In this document: one piece after another, positions 36,934 through 52,188 of the stretch
How the letters are laid out: each line of letters starts with the position of its first letter
Position numbering within the stretch: position 1 is the stretch's first letter
Assembly (NCBI RefSeq): GCF_014203735.1
Contig: NZ_JACHJQ010000005.1
Location: forward strand, 656,869 to 720,868
DNA length: 64,000 nucleotides
Direction: 5' to 3'
Origin: Actinophytocola algeriensis
GTDB taxonomy: Bacteria > Actinomycetota > Actinomycetes > Mycobacteriales > Pseudonocardiaceae
Notes under the pieces: model-generated
Seen by the model: only the letters and a program-made list of their open reading frames with translations
Told to the model about the DNA's origin: nothing
The model's database searches: none
Position numbers and translations under genes: made by a program

Positions 36934-37842
36934 ATGACCGACAGACGATCTCTGCTCGCCGCCGCAGTCACCGTGTTCCTGTGGGCGTCCGCCTTCGTGG
37001 CGATCCGCAGCGCGGGCGAGCACTACTCGCCGGGAGCGCTGGCACTGGGCCGGCTGTTCGCGGGATCGGTCGTACTGGTCGCGTTCCTGGTCCTCCGCCG
37101 CGAAGGCTGGCCGCGGCGCGCGGCGTGGCCCGGCATCGTGATCTCCGGCGTGCTGTGGTTCGGCCTGTACATGGTGGCGCTGAACTGGGGTGAGCAGGAG
37201 GTCGACGCGGGCACCGCCGCGATGGTGGTCAACGTCGGCCCGGTGCTGATCGCACTGCTGGGCGGCTGGTTGCTCAAGGAGGGCTTCAAACCCCGTGTCC
37301 TGGCGGGCATCGCGGTGTCCTTCGCCGGTGCGGTGGTGGTCGGCTTCTCCATGGCGGGCGACGGCCACGCGTCCGTGCTCGGCGTCCTGCTGTGCGTGGT
37401 CGCGGCGATCACGTACGCGATCGGCGTCGTGGCGCAGAAACCCGCGCTGCGCCACGGAAGCGCGCTACAGGTGACGACGTTCGGCTGTCTCGTGGGGACG
37501 GTCGCGTGCCTCCCGTTCGCGGGCCAGTTGATCACCGAGGCAGCGACGGCGCCGGCGTCGGCCACGCTGAACGTCATCTATCTCGGGGTCTTCCCGACCG
37601 GCCTCGCGTTCACCACGTGGGCATATGCCCTGGCCAGGACGACCGCCTCCCAGATGGGCGCGACGACGTACGCCGTGCCCGCGCTGGTGGTCCTGATGGC
37701 GTGGGTCCTGCTGGACGAGCTACCGGGCTGGGTCACCTTCGCCGGCGGCGCGCTGTGCCTGGCGGGAGTCGCGGTGTCCCGCACAGGTTCCCGCAAACCG
37801 GCCCCGGTGTCAGAACCGGTGGTAACCGCGAAAACGGGCTGA
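36934..37842 (+). CDS. DMT-superfamily (EamA) transporter
   Basis: The 302-residue permease has ten predicted helices arranged as two EamA repeats. The first repeat begins AAAVTVFLWASAFVAIRSAGEHYSPGALALGRL. The second begins GVLLCVVAAITYAIGVVAQKPAL. EamA proteins export metabolites or amino acids, and the substrate is unknown. ATG 36934 lies 7 bp after a TATCGT box (36921-36926), suggesting a leaderless transcript separate from nusB. Confidence 0.9.
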   Translation: MTDRRSLLAAAVTVFLWASAFVAIRSAGEHYSPGALALGRLFAGSVVLVAFLVLRREGWPRRAAWPGIVISGVLWFGLYMVALNWGEQEVDAGTAAMVVNVGPVLIALLGGWLLKEGFKPRVLAGIAVSFAGAVVVGFSMAGDGHASVLGVLLCVVAAITYAIGVVAQKPALRHGSALQVTTFGCLVGTVACLPFAGQLITEAATAPASATLNVIYLGVFPTGLAFTTWAYALARTTASQMGATTYAVPALVVLMAWVLLDELPGWVTFAGGALCLAGVAVSRTGSRKPAPVSEPVVTAKTG

Positions 37843-37911
37843 CCTCACCGGAGATGAGATCACCAAGGCACGCGACAGGTCAGGCACCCGGTTGTGAAAC
37901 GGCCGGAACGG

Positions 37912-38658
37912 TCAGCGGTCCATCAGGGCGAACACGCCCCAGCCGAGGTACTCGCGTTGGTAGCGGGCGTGGCGGGCCGGTTCGGTCGACAGTTCCGCGC
38001 GCATCTCCGGGGCCAGGTCGTCGTCCGGGTTGGTGTCGAGCCAGCGGCGGATGTTCAGCCACTGGGCGGCGGCGTAGCGGTCCCAGCTGTCCTGGTCGGC
38101 CAGCACCATCTCCACCACGTCGCAGCCGAGGTCGCCGAAGTGGGTCAGCAGGTCCGGCAGCGACAGGAAGTCGTCCCGGCTGCTCGCGTGGCAGCCGGCC
38201 AGCGTGGCCTGGTCCGGCGGGTCGCGGCGCCAGTACGGCTCACCGATCAGGAGCATGCCGCCCGGGCGGAGGCTTCGGCGCAGCAGCCCCACCGTGCCTG
38301 CCACACCGCCGCCGATCCACGTGGCTCCAACGCATGCGGCCACGTCGACCGGGTCGCCGGACACGTGGCCCTCGGCGTCGTCGTGGATGAAGGTGACCCG
38401 GCCTCCGACGCCGAGCTCGGTTGCGCGGGCCTTCGCGCCGGCCAGAAACACGGTGCTGATGTCCACGCCCGTGCCGGTGATGCCGTGGTCGCGCGCCCAG
38501 GTGCACAGCAGCTCGCCGGAACCACACGCCAGGTCCAGCACGCGGGCGCCGGGGGACAGGCGCAGCGCGGCGCCGAGCGTCGCCAGTTTGGTGCTGTCGA
38601 AGGGGTTGTGAACGCGATGGCCGCTCTCGCGAATGGTGAAGGCACGGGGGAGATCCAC
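37912..38658 (-). CDS. Class I SAM-dependent methyltransferase
   Basis: From GTG 38658 the protein has 248 residues. Motif I is VLDLACGSGELL, motif II is GVDIS, and the LRPGGMLLIGEPYW block is followed by a C-terminal helical region (QWLNIRRWLDTNPDDDLAPEMR). The substrate is unknown. The start was chosen because homology begins with IRESGHRVHNPF, and a CTCTAGCGT box lies just upstream. The longer version adds about 50 Arg/Pro-rich residues without similarity. Confidence 0.8.
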   Translation of the reverse strand: MDLPRAFTIRESGHRVHNPFDSTKLATLGAALRLSPGARVLDLACGSGELLCTWARDHGITGTGVDISTVFLAGAKARATELGVGGRVTFIHDDAEGHVSGDPVDVAACVGATWIGGGVAGTVGLLRRSLRPGGMLLIGEPYWRRDPPDQATLAGCHASSRDDFLSLPDLLTHFGDLGCDVVEMVLADQDSWDRYAAAQWLNIRRWLDTNPDDDLAPEMRAELSTEPARHARYQREYLGWGVFALMDR

Positions 38659-38979
38659 CCGGCGGACGCTAGAGATCGCCGGCCTCGTGTGTCCATCGAA
38701 TTGCGTCGCGACGGACCGGGATCGGGGTGACCCAGTCGGGTTGTTTGGTGGTGACCCGAATGGAGTAGCGGGACGCGGGCGGGCTCGGCGGTGATCAGCG
38801 CCGTTCGCCACGGAGGGTGGCGAAACGCCCGGAACGCGACCGGTCGCGGCCCCTGTCCCACGGGGTCGCGACCGGGTGTGCCCAGTCGAAATGCGGGGTG
38901 GTGCGGCTCGCCTGCCGGCCGATCTCCCGATTCCCTCGGCCGGCGGCGGCGATCGTCAGTGGCCCGTGGCGGGCCCCGC
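38659..38979. other. Intergenic region, no convincing gene
   Basis: The 321-bp gap separates bldD from the methyltransferase (both on the minus strand). It contains a 14-bp-stem hairpin (38840-38875) and a direct repeat of GGTGACCC (38726-38733 and 38750-38757). The repeat lies in the promoter region of the methyltransferase and may be a regulator site. I see no coding signal. Confidence 0.6.
38840..38875. terminator. Strong hairpin terminator downstream of bldD
   Basis: A 14-bp stem (38840-38853 with 38862-38875, one G-U pair) closes an 8-nt loop, about 105 bp beyond the bldD stop on the minus strand. Confidence 0.6.
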
Positions 38980-39468
38980 TCAGTCCTCCTTGGACGGACG
39001 TGCCTCCGGCGGAAGCACCCCCCAGTCGATGAGCTGCTCGGTGAGCTCGCCGGGGGTCATGTCGTAGATGATCGCCAGGGACCGGAGGTCCTCCGTGCGG
39101 ATCGACAGCACCTTGCCGTTGTAGTCACCGCGCTGGCTCTGGATCGTGGCGGCGTAGCGGGCCAGCGGGCCCACCTTCTCCGCCGGCAGCTGCTGGAGCC
39201 GCTCCAGGTTTATGACGATCTTCGTCGCCGGCTCCGCGCCGGAGGGCACGCGGCCCTCGGGCAGCAGCTCGACCACCGGGACACCGTAGAAGTCGGCCAG
39301 CTCGGCCAGCTTCTGCACGGTGACCGCCCGGTCGCCCCGCTCGTACGAGCCCACGACGACCGCCTTCCAGCGGCCGCCGGACTTCTGCTCGACGCCATGC
39401 AGGGACAGGCCCTGCTGCTGGCGGATGCCGCGGAGCTTGCTCCCTAGCGCCTTGGCGTAGTCGCCCAT
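38980..39468 (-). CDS. bldD: BldD, c-di-GMP-responsive developmental regulator
   Basis: The 162-residue protein is the actinobacterial master repressor of sporulation genes. Residues 1-70 form the HTH (YAKALGSKLRGIRQQQGLSLHGVE and VVGSYERGDRAVTVQKLAELADFYGVPV). The C-terminal domain keeps the c-di-GMP signature RGD, eight residues, RTED. In Streptomyces this motif binds tetrameric c-di-GMP to dimerise BldD. ATG 39468 has GGAG upstream and matches the family start. ATG 39483 in frame is possible. It lies divergent from the pyr operon, as in other actinobacteria. Confidence 0.95.
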   Translation of the reverse strand: MGDYAKALGSKLRGIRQQQGLSLHGVEQKSGGRWKAVVVGSYERGDRAVTVQKLAELADFYGVPVVELLPEGRVPSGAEPATKIVINLERLQQLPAEKVGPLARYAATIQSQRGDYNGKVLSIRTEDLRSLAIIYDMTPGELTEQLIDWGVLPPEARPSKED

Positions 39469-39676
39469 ATGGCGATTCTCCATTTCGTTCGCCCCGACGG
39501 CCGGTTGAAAAATGTACGCCGCGGGTAGCCGCATATCGACACGCAGAGTAATGGTTACCCACAGTTGTCACCAGGTCAAGCTGATCTGTGTACGACGTCC
39601 GTGGAAACCCCCGATTACCACCCGGTTGGTGGATCCGTGGGGCCTGCTACGGTGCTACAGCGCCCGCAGTGGGTGT

Positions 39677-39705
39677 ACAGCTAGACGTTCTACACAGCTA
39701 GACGT
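39677..39705 (+). repeat. 12-bp direct repeat upstream of pyrR
   Basis: ACAGCTAGACGT occurs at 39677-39688 and 39694-39705, a 17-bp period. Each copy contains a TAGACG box, so they may be tandem -10 elements or a regulator site for the pyr operon. Inference only. Confidence 0.6.
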
Positions 39706-39747
39706 CCTTTAAGGACCCGTCCAGTGAGGCGGGGAAGGAGGTCCCCC
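39704..39747 (+). promoter_or_regulatory. PyrR-binding mRNA leader over the pyrR ribosome site
   Basis: The leader folds as CCCG (39716-39719) with CGGG (39730-39733) around the loop TCCAGTGAGG, which matches the PyrR-binding loop consensus. It ends just before the ribosome site AAGGAGG (39735-39741). GGGGA with TCCCC can also pair around the site. This fits translational repression of the operon by PyrR, as shown in mycobacteria, rather than transcription attenuation. Confidence 0.8.
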
Positions 39748-39748
39748 G

Positions 39749-40333
39749 TTGACGCCGCCCCCCAGCGGTGCGACGGAACCGGCCGAGCGGCGTGAGCTGC
39801 TGTCGGCCGGCGACGTCGCGCGCACTGTCGCCCGCATGGCGCACCAGGTGATCGAGCGCACAGCGCTCGGCGCCAGCGACGCACCACCCGTCGTTCTCCT
39901 GGGCATTCCCACCCGCGGCGCTCCGCTCGCCGCCCGGCTGGCCGCCCGCATCGCCGATTTCGCCGGTATCGACGTCCCCACCGGTGTGTTGGACGTCACG
40001 CTGTACCGGGACGACCTCCGGCGCAGGCCGACCCGCCCCCTCGGCGCCACCGCGCTGCCGACGGACGGCCTCGACGACCACCTGGTCATCCTCGTCGACG
40101 ACGTCCTCTACTCGGGTCGCACCATCCGTGCCGCACTGGACGCGCTCCGTGACGCCGGCCGCCCGCGCGCGGTCCAGCTCGCGGTGCTCGTCGACCGCGG
40201 TCACCGGGAGCTGCCGATCCGCGCGGACTACGTCGGCAAGAACGTCCCCACGTCCCGCTCCGAGGAGGTCCACGTCCTGCTCACCGAGACAGACGACCGC
40301 GACGCCGTTGTTCTGGACAGGAGGGACTTGTGA
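39749..40333 (+). CDS. pyrR: PyrR, bifunctional pyr regulator / uracil phosphoribosyltransferase
   Basis: The 194-residue phosphoribosyltransferase-fold protein has the PRPP loop [21 protein letters not shown] and the family start [20 protein letters not shown]. It binds the operon's leader RNA in response to UMP/UTP. It starts at TTG 39749 behind a strong AAGGAGG, a rare start that itself lowers translation and suits the repression mechanism. It overlaps pyrB by 4 bp. Confidence 0.95.
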   Translation: MTPPPSGATEPAERRELLSAGDVARTVARMAHQVIERTALGASDAPPVVLLGIPTRGAPLAARLAARIADFAGIDVPTGVLDVTLYRDDLRRRPTRPLGATALPTDGLDDHLVILVDDVLYSGRTIRAALDALRDAGRPRAVQLAVLVDRGHRELPIRADYVGKNVPTSRSEEVHVLLTETDDRDAVVLDRRDL

Positions 40334-41292
40334 AGCACCTCCTCGTCACTGAGGGCATGGACGCCGCCACGGCCACCGCCATCCTCGACACGGCCGCCCA
40401 GCTCAAGCAGACGCTGCTGGGCCGCGAGGTCAAGAAGCTGCCGACCCTGCGCGGCCGCACCGTGATCACGATGTTCTACGAGAGCAGCACCCGCACCCGG
40501 GTGTCGTTCGAGATCGCGGGCAAGTGGATGAGCGCCGACGTGGTCAACGTGTCCAGCTCGGGCAGCAGCGTCGGCAAGGGCGAGTCGCTGCGCGACACCG
40601 CCCAGACGCTCGCCGCGGCAGGCGCGGACTGCGTGATCATCCGGCACCCGGCCTCCGGCGCCGCGCACCGGCTGGCGGGCTGGCTCGCCGAGGCAGGCAC
40701 GTCGGTGGTCAACGCGGGCGACGGCATGCACGAGCACCCGACCCAGGCGCTGCTCGACGCGGCCACCCTGCGGGAACGCCTCGGCGACGTGGACGGCAAG
40801 CGGGTCGCGATCGTCGGCGACGTGCTGCACAGCCGGGTCGCGCGGTCCAACGTCCACCTGCTGACCACGCTCGGCGCGGACGTCACCCTGGTGGCCCCGC
40901 CGACGCTGCTGCCCGCACAGGTGGAGCGGTGGCCGGTCACCGTGTCGCACACGCTCGACGCCGAACTGCCCAGCCTGGACGCGGTGATGATGCTGCGGGT
41001 CCAGGCCGAACGCATGCACGGCGGTGCCGGGCCCGCCGGCCCTGGAGGCAACTTCCTGCCCTCGGCCCGCGAGTACTCGATCGCGTACGGCATGAGCGAG
41101 CGCCGCCTCGAGCTGCTGCCCGAGCACGCGGTCGTGCTGCACCCGGGCCCGATGCTGCGCGGCATGGAGATCGCCGCCGCGGTGGCCGACTCGCCGCGCG
41201 CCGCGATCACCCAGCAGGTGTCCAACGGCGTGCACGTCCGGATGGCGGTCCTGTACCACCTGCTCGCCCACGAAGAGGAGGCCGTCGCGTGA
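40330..41292 (+). CDS. pyrB: Aspartate carbamoyltransferase catalytic chain
   Basis: The 320-residue enzyme condenses carbamoyl phosphate with aspartate. The carbamoyl-phosphate loop is [26 protein letters not shown] carries the central motif, and the aspartate-binding segment near MLRVQAERM completes the site. No regulatory chain PyrI is encoded, as expected in actinobacteria. GTGA overlaps join it to pyrR and pyrC. Confidence 0.97.
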   Translation: MKHLLVTEGMDAATATAILDTAAQLKQTLLGREVKKLPTLRGRTVITMFYESSTRTRVSFEIAGKWMSADVVNVSSSGSSVGKGESLRDTAQTLAAAGADCVIIRHPASGAAHRLAGWLAEAGTSVVNAGDGMHEHPTQALLDAATLRERLGDVDGKRVAIVGDVLHSRVARSNVHLLTTLGADVTLVAPPTLLPAQVERWPVTVSHTLDAELPSLDAVMMLRVQAERMHGGAGPAGPGGNFLPSAREYSIAYGMSERRLELLPEHAVVLHPGPMLRGMEIAAAVADSPRAAITQQVSNGVHVRMAVLYHLLAHEEEAVA

Positions 41293-42557
41293 GTTCGTTG
41301 CTGCTCAAGGGAGTCCGCCCCTACGGCGAGGACCCGGTCGACCTGCTCGTGAAGGACGGCTTCATCGCCGAAGGCACGGACGAGGACGAGGTCATCGACG
41401 CGACCGGACTCATCGCGCTCCCCGGGTTCGTCGACCTGCACACCCACCTGCGTGAACCGGGCCGCGAGGACACCGAGACCATCGCGACCGGCTCGGCCGC
41501 CGCCGCGCTGGGCGGCTACACGGCCGTGTTCGCCATGGCCAACACCGACCCGGTCGCCGACAACGCGGTGATCGTCGAGCACGTGGCGCGCCGCGGCCGC
41601 GAGGTCGGTCTCGTCGACGTCCACCCGGTCGGCGCCGTCACGGTCGGCCTCAAGGGCGAGCGGCTCGCCGAGCTGGGCACCATGGCGAACACCGGCGTCC
41701 TGATGTTCTCCGACGACGGCCACTGCGTCGCCGACCCGCTGCTCATGCGCCGCGCGCTGGAGTACTCGACCGCGCTGGACGTCGTCATCGCCCAGCACGC
41801 CGAGGAGCCGCGGCTCACCGTCGGCGCCCAGGCGCACGAGGGGGAGCAGGCCGCGCGCCTGGGTCTCGCGGGCTGGCCTGCCGCCGCGGAGGAGGCGATC
41901 ATCGCCCGCGACTGCCTGCTGGCCAGGCAGACCGGTGCCCGCCTGCACGTCTGCCACGTCTCCACGTCCGGTGCCGCCGAGCTGCTGCGCTGGGCCAAGG
42001 CGCAGGGGATCACGGTGTCCGCCGAGGTCACCCCGCACCACCTGCTGCTCGACGACGAGCGGCTCGACACGTTCGACCCGGTCAACAAGGTCAACCCGCC
42101 GCTGCGCACCGCCGCCGACGCGAAGGTGCTGCGGGAGGCGCTCGCCGAGGGCGTCCTGGACTGCGTGGCCACCGACCACGCCCCGCACGCCCCCCAGGAC
42201 AAGGACTGCGAGTGGGCGGCCGCCCGGCCGGGAATGCTCGGTCTGCAGACCGCGCTGTCCGTCGTGGTGGCGACCATGGTCCGGCCGGGCCTGCTCGACT
42301 GGCGCGGCGTGGCGCGGGTGATGAGCGAGCGCCCCGCCGAGATCGCGGGCCTGACCGGCCAGGGCCGCCCGATCGCGGTGGGGGAGCCCGCCAACCTGAC
42401 ACTGGTCGACCCGGACGCCACCTGGACGGTCCGGGGCGCCGAACTGGCGAGCATCGCCGCCAACACCCCGTACGAGGGCATGGAGCTGCCCGGCCGAGTG
42501 GTCACCACGCTGCTGCGCGGCAGGGTGACCGCACACGAAGGAAAGGTTCGCGCATGA
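41289..42557 (+). CDS. pyrC: Dihydroorotase
   Basis: The 422-residue class I amidohydrolase cyclises carbamoyl aspartate. Metal ligands are in [10 protein letters not shown], in [14 protein letters not shown], and in [12 protein letters not shown] (catalytic Asp). The start is [15 protein letters not shown]. It is fourth-order coupled by 4-bp overlaps to pyrB and carA. GTG 41289 is the start fixed by the overlap. Confidence 0.96.
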   Translation: MSSLLLKGVRPYGEDPVDLLVKDGFIAEGTDEDEVIDATGLIALPGFVDLHTHLREPGREDTETIATGSAAAALGGYTAVFAMANTDPVADNAVIVEHVARRGREVGLVDVHPVGAVTVGLKGERLAELGTMANTGVLMFSDDGHCVADPLLMRRALEYSTALDVVIAQHAEEPRLTVGAQAHEGEQAARLGLAGWPAAAEEAIIARDCLLARQTGARLHVCHVSTSGAAELLRWAKAQGITVSAEVTPHHLLLDDERLDTFDPVNKVNPPLRTAADAKVLREALAEGVLDCVATDHAPHAPQDKDCEWAAARPGMLGLQTALSVVVATMVRPGLLDWRGVARVMSERPAEIAGLTGQGRPIAVGEPANLTLVDPDATWTVRGAELASIAANTPYEGMELPGRVVTTLLRGRVTAHEGKVRA

Positions 42558-43661
42558 GTCAGGCTGCTCTCGTGCTGGAGGACGGCAGGGTCTTCCGCGG
42601 CGCGGCGTTCGGCGCCACGGGGACCACGCTCGGCGAGGTGGTCTTCTGCACCGGCATGACCGGCTACCAGGAAACCATCACCGACCCCTCGTACCACCGG
42701 CAGATCGTGGTGGCCACGGCCCCGCAGATCGGCAACACGGGCTGGAACGACGAGGACGACGAGTCGCGGCGGATCTGGGTCGCCGGGTACGTGGTCCGCG
42801 ACCCCGCGCGCGTCCCGTCGAACTGGCGGTCGCGCCGCAGCCTCGACGACGCGCTCATCGAGCAGGGCGTCGTCGGCATCGCCGGCGTGGACACCCGCAC
42901 GCTGACCCGCCACATCCGCGAGCGCGGCGCCATGCGCGGCGGCGTGTTCTCCGGTGACGCGCTCGGCACGACCGACGACATGGTGGCGACGGTCCTTGCG
43001 AGCCCCCAGATGGTCGGTGCGGACCTGGCGGGAGAGGTCACGGCCACGGAGGCCTACGTGGTCGCTCCGTCTGATGAAACGCGATTCCGCGTGGCGGCAC
43101 TCGACGTGGGCATCAAGACCAGCACCCCGCGCATGATGTCCCAGCGCGGCATCGAGACACACGTGCTGCCCGCGACCGCCACCATCGACGACGTCCTCGC
43201 GCTCGAACCGGACGGCTTCTTCCTCGCCAACGGCCCCGGCGACCCGGCCACGACCGACGGGCCGATGGCGCTCACCCGGCAGGTCCTCGAACGCGAGATC
43301 CCGACGTTCGGCATCTGTTTCGGCCACCAGATCCTCGGCCGCGCCCTCGGCATGAACACCTACAAGCTGCGCTACGGCCACCGCGGCATCAACATCCCGG
43401 TGATCGACGTGGCCACCGGCCGGGTCGCGATCACCGCGCAGAACCACGGTTTCGCGCTGGAGGGGGAGCCGGGTCAGCGGTTCGACACCCCCTACGGCGG
43501 CGCCGTGATCAGCCACTACTGCCCGAACGACGGCTGCGTGGAAGGCGTGCGCGCCCTGGACGTGCCCGCGTTCTCGGTCCAGTACCACCCCGAGGCGGCG
43601 GCGGGACCCCACGACGCCGCCCCGCTGTTCGACGAGTTCGTGTCCCTGATGGAGGGCAAGC

Positions 43662-43669
<8 letters not shown>
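42554..43669 (+). CDS. carA: Carbamoyl-phosphate synthase small chain
   Basis: The 371-residue glutaminase subunit feeds ammonia to CarB. The N-domain contains [17 protein letters not shown]. The GATase domain has the nucleophile Cys in [14 protein letters not shown], the H-x-E pair in [13 protein letters not shown] and the GHRGINIPV segment. The ATG overlaps the pyrC stop (ATGA). The carB start lies 8 bp inside the 3' end. Confidence 0.96.
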
Positions 43670-46975
<3,306 letters not shown>

Positions 46976-46979
<4 letters not shown>

Positions 46980-47830
46980 CCGCCGGGCCGAGGGCCCCGT
47001 TCGGGGAGCGGCTCACGGCGGCCGTCGGGACGCGGGGTCCGCTGTGCGCCGGGATCGACCCGCACGCGTCGCTGCTGGAGCAGTGGGGCCTGTCCGTCGA
47101 CGCGAAGGGCCTGGAGCGGTTCGCCATGACCTGCGCGGAGGCGTTCGCCGGTGAGGTCGCGATCGTCAAGCCGCAGTCGGCGTTCTTCGAGGCCCACGGC
47201 TCGGCGGGCGTGGCCGTGCTGGAGAAGCTGATCGCCTCGTTCCTGGACTCGGGCACGCTCGTGCTCGCCGACGTGAAGCGTGGCGACATCGGCTCCACCA
47301 TGGCCGCCTACGCACAGGCCTACCTGGGGGAGGGCTCGCCGCTCGCCGCGGACGCGGTGACGGTGTCGCCCTACCTCGGGTTCGGCTCGCTCGACCCCGC
47401 GCTGGCGCTCGCGGAGCGGAACGAGCGCGGCCTGTTCGTGCTGGCGCTGACCTCCAACAAGGAGGGCCCGCAGGTGCAGCGCGCCCGGTCCGAGGAGGGG
47501 GTCGTGGTCGCCCAGACGATGGTGGACGAGGCCGCGGCCCACAACGAGGGCGCGGCCCCGCTGGGGTCGGTCGGGCTCGTCATCGGCGCCACCGTCGGCC
47601 GCACCGAGCTGGACCTGTCGCGGCTGAACGGCCCGATCCTGGCGCCCGGATTCGGCGCGCAGGGCGCGGGGGTCGACGACCTCGCGAAGGTCTTCGGCGA
47701 CCACCTCCCGCACGTCCTGCCCGCGTCGTCGCGCGACATCCTGCGCCACGGCCCGGACGTCACGGCACTGAGGGACGCGGCGCTGCGCGTGCGGGACGCC
47801 GTGGCCGCACAGGCGCGCCAGCTCAGCTAG
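46976..47830 (+). CDS. pyrF: Orotidine-5'-phosphate decarboxylase, subfamily 2
   Basis: The 284-residue TIM-barrel enzyme makes UMP. The substrate site opens [18 protein letters not shown]. The catalytic motif [13 protein letters not shown] carries the Asp-Lys-Asp core. [15 protein letters not shown] and [13 protein letters not shown] follow. The length and motif are of the long (subfamily 2) type common in actinobacteria. It ends the pyr operon. A perfect 9-bp hairpin follows at 47871-47895. Confidence 0.96.
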
Positions 47831-47870
47831 TACCCGACACGTCCCGAAGACGACACCCGCACCGTCCGGA

Positions 47871-47895
47871 GTCCGTCCGACGACGCCGGACGGAC
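47871..47895 (+). terminator. pyr operon terminator
   Basis: GTCCGTCCG (47871-47879) pairs perfectly with CGGACGGAC (47887-47895) around a 7-nt loop, 40 bp after pyrF. Confidence 0.75.
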
Positions 47896-48424
47896 CCTCG
47901 ACGGTGCCATGACCGACTTCGAACGTGCTCTTTTTCGTGGCCGCGACCGACCGGGAATCCCGGCGAAATCGACCAGAATCCGCGTGTCGCGAAATTTCTC
48001 GTGACTATGCGTTCGGCGGTGGCGCTGGTGCGCCCGGCGCAACGACAGTGGACGCGCGACTGATCACCTGGGGATGAACCACCTGCCCGCCGCACGCCGT
48101 CTCCTGGCCTGGCGAGGGCCGCCGCGTACCGCGGCTGGTGGTCATGCCACCCACTGTCACCTGCGGAAACACGCTCTGGTTGGCAGGTCGCAGGCGGTTG
48201 GAACCACGTGCGGACGAGGGAATGCCACTCACGGTGTCATCGCGTTGTACCGGATGGCGTATCGACGGGTCGCAATACCACGTCGAAGCGCTTCGCGCGG
48301 CTCGTGCAGTATGGTCCGGTGACGCCTGAACAGCAGGTGTTACCGCTGGTCCGAGGGTAGTTCGCTACTCAGAGTTGATCTATGCTCTGTCGCGCACTAC
48401 CCACCGCACTAAGGTGGACCCGCG

Positions 48425-48454
48425 TTGTCATGAGAAGGCGGACCTCGGTAACGT
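48425..48454 (+). promoter_or_regulatory. Candidate mihF promoter
   Basis: TTGTCA (48425-48430) and TAACGT (48449-48454) are separated by 18 bp. They would start a transcript about 37 nt before the mihF GTG, which has GGAGG upstream. Confidence 0.55.
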
Positions 48455-48497
48455 CGCGACACCGATCCGCAGAAAACCCCACCCCCCGGAGGAAATC

Positions 48498-48811
48498 GTG
48501 GCCCTTCCCCAGCTGACCGAGGAGCAGCGGGCCGCAGCGCTGGAGAAGGCGGCTGCCGCCCGTCGCGCCCGAGCTGAGCTCAAGGAGCGCTTGAAGCGAG
48601 GTGGCACCACCCTCAAGGACGTGCTCGCCCAGGCTGACAAGGACGAGGTCCTGGGCAAGATGAAGGTCACCGCACTGCTCGAGGCCCTGCCGGGCGTCGG
48701 CAAGGTGCGTGCCCAGCAAATCATCGAGCGTCTTGAGATCGCCCCTAGCCGCCGACTGCGCGGCCTGGGCGACCGTCAGCGCAAGGCGTTGCTCGCCGAG
48801 TTCAGCGGCGA

Positions 48812-48815
<4 letters not shown>
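48498..48815 (+). CDS. mihF: Actinobacterial integration host factor (mIHF)
   Basis: The 105-residue nucleoid protein is unrelated to proteobacterial IHF. It has a long N-terminal helix ([31 protein letters not shown]). A helix-two-turns-helix unit follows ([36 protein letters not shown], residues 60-95) that binds the DNA backbone. GTG 48498 follows GGAGGAAATC. It overlaps gmk by 4 bp. In relatives it is essential or developmentally important. Confidence 0.94.
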
Positions 48816-50921
<2,106 letters not shown>

Positions 50922-50985
50922 GCTTCGCTCGATACCTAGTACATAGTCTTCAAGCGAGAAACGGGAAAGATTGGGTGGGTACGTC

Positions 50986-52188
50986 GTGACTGAGTCCGCG
51001 AGCAGGTTGTTCACCAGTGAGTCGGTTACCGAGGGGCATCCAGACAAGATCTGTGACGCGATCAGCGACGCCGTTCTGGACGCACTGCTGTCCAAGGACC
51101 CGAAGTCGCGTGTCGCGGTCGAGACCCTCGTGACGACTGGTCAGGTCCACGTCGCGGGTGAGGTCACCACCGAGGCGTACGCCGACATTCCGTCGCTGGT
51201 CCGTGAGACCATCCTCGGTATCGGTTACGACTCGTCGGCCAAGGGCTTCGACGGCAACTCGTGCGGTGTCAACGTCGCGCTGGGCTCCCAGTCGCCGGAC
51301 ATCGCGCAGGGTGTCGACACGGCGTACGAGAACCGCGTCGAGAGCGACGAGGACGAGATCGCCAAGCAGGGCGCGGGCGACCAGGGCCTGATGTTCGGCT
51401 ACGCGTGCACCGACACGCCGGAGCTGATGCCGCTGCCGATCGCGCTGGCGCACCGTCTGTCGAAGCGGCTGACCGAGGTCCGCAAGAACGGCCAGCTGCC
51501 GTACCTGCGTCCTGACGGCAAGACCCAGGTCACCATCGAGTACGCCGGTGACCAGGCCGTGCGCCTCGACACGGTGGTCGTCTCCTCGCAGCACGCCGAG
51601 GGCGTCGACCTGGAGAAGCTGCTGGGCGTCGACGTGCGCGAGCAGGTCGTGCTGCCCGAGATCGGCCAGCTGGAGCTGGACACCGAGAACGTGCGGCTGC
51701 TGGTCAACCCGACCGGCCGCTTCGTCATCGGCGGTCCCATGGGTGACGCGGGCCTGACCGGCCGCAAGATCATCGTCGACACCTACGGTGGCATGGCCCG
51801 CCACGGTGGCGGCGCGTTCTCCGGCAAGGACCCGTCGAAGGTGGACCGCTCCGCGGCGTACGCCATGCGCTGGGTCGCCAAGAACGCCATCGCCGCGGGC
51901 CTGGCCACCCGCATCGAGGTCCAGGTCGCGTACGCGATCGGCAAGGCCGCCCCGGTCGGCCTGTTCGTCGAGACCTTCGGCACCGAGACCGTCGACCCGA
52001 CGAAGATCCAGCAGGCCATCAGCCAGGTCTTCGACCTGCGCCCGGCCGCGATCATCCGCGACCTCGACCTGCTGCGCCCGATCTACCGCCAGACGGCGGC
52101 CTATGGCCACTTCGGCCGGCCCGAGCTGGACCTGCCGTGGGAGCGGACCGACCGCGCGGATGCACTCAAGTCGCTCGCGGGCGCCTGA
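50986..52188 (+). CDS. metK: S-adenosylmethionine synthetase
   Basis: The 400-residue enzyme makes AdoMet from Met and ATP. The opening is [45 protein letters not shown] and [22 protein letters not shown] follow. GTG 50986 matches the family start. TTG 50971 and GTG 50977 are upstream alternatives in frame. No riboswitch was seen in the short leader (50922-50985). The 3' end overlaps the next gene by 29 bp. Confidence 0.96.
   Translation: MTESASRLFTSESVTEGHPDKICDAISDAVLDALLSKDPKSRVAVETLVTTGQVHVAGEVTTEAYADIPSLVRETILGIGYDSSAKGFDGNSCGVNVALGSQSPDIAQGVDTAYENRVESDEDEIAKQGAGDQGLMFGYACTDTPELMPLPIALAHRLSKRLTEVRKNGQLPYLRPDGKTQVTIEYAGDQAVRLDTVVVSSQHAEGVDLEKLLGVDVREQVVLPEIGQLELDTENVRLLVNPTGRFVIGGPMGDAGLTGRKIIVDTYGGMARHGGGAFSGKDPSKVDRSAAYAMRWVAKNAIAAGLATRIEVQVAYAIGKAAPVGLFVETFGTETVDPTKIQQAISQVFDLRPAAIIRDLDLLRPIYRQTAAYGHFGRPELDLPWERTDRADALKSLAGA

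Larger units (their letters stand above)
47831..48497. other. 667-bp gap before mihF, no convincing gene
   Basis: The gap holds the pyr operon terminator, a promoter just before mihF and several short open frames. The best is GTG 48138 to 48329 (63 codons, with CGNTLWLAGRRRLEPRADEG). Its third positions are far less GC-rich than true genes here, and I recognise no family. A GTAG-TTCG-CTAC mini-hairpin lies near 48358. The size suggests a long regulated mihF leader or an unrecognised small RNA. Confidence 0.5.

Noticed and set aside
38791-39447. 218-codon frame antisense to bldD
   Set aside because: It is an antisense shadow of bldD with repetitive Arg/Gly/Val composition.
39551-39572. Candidate BldD box upstream of bldD
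   Set aside because: The half-sites TTAC and GTCA are spaced 8 bp apart, whereas the published BldD consensus spaces them about 5. It is noted only as an inverted repeat.
48005-48232. 75-codon open frame on the minus strand before mihF
   Set aside because: Its third-position composition is poor, it has no ribosome site, and it overlaps another weak frame. No family was recognised.
48138-48329. 63-codon plus-strand frame before mihF
   Set aside because: Third codon positions are much less GC-rich than real genes here and there is no known domain. It is kept only as a possibility in the gap entry.
50922-50985. SAM riboswitch before metK
   Set aside because: The 64-nt leader is too short and lacks any recognisable SAM-I/II/IV fold.
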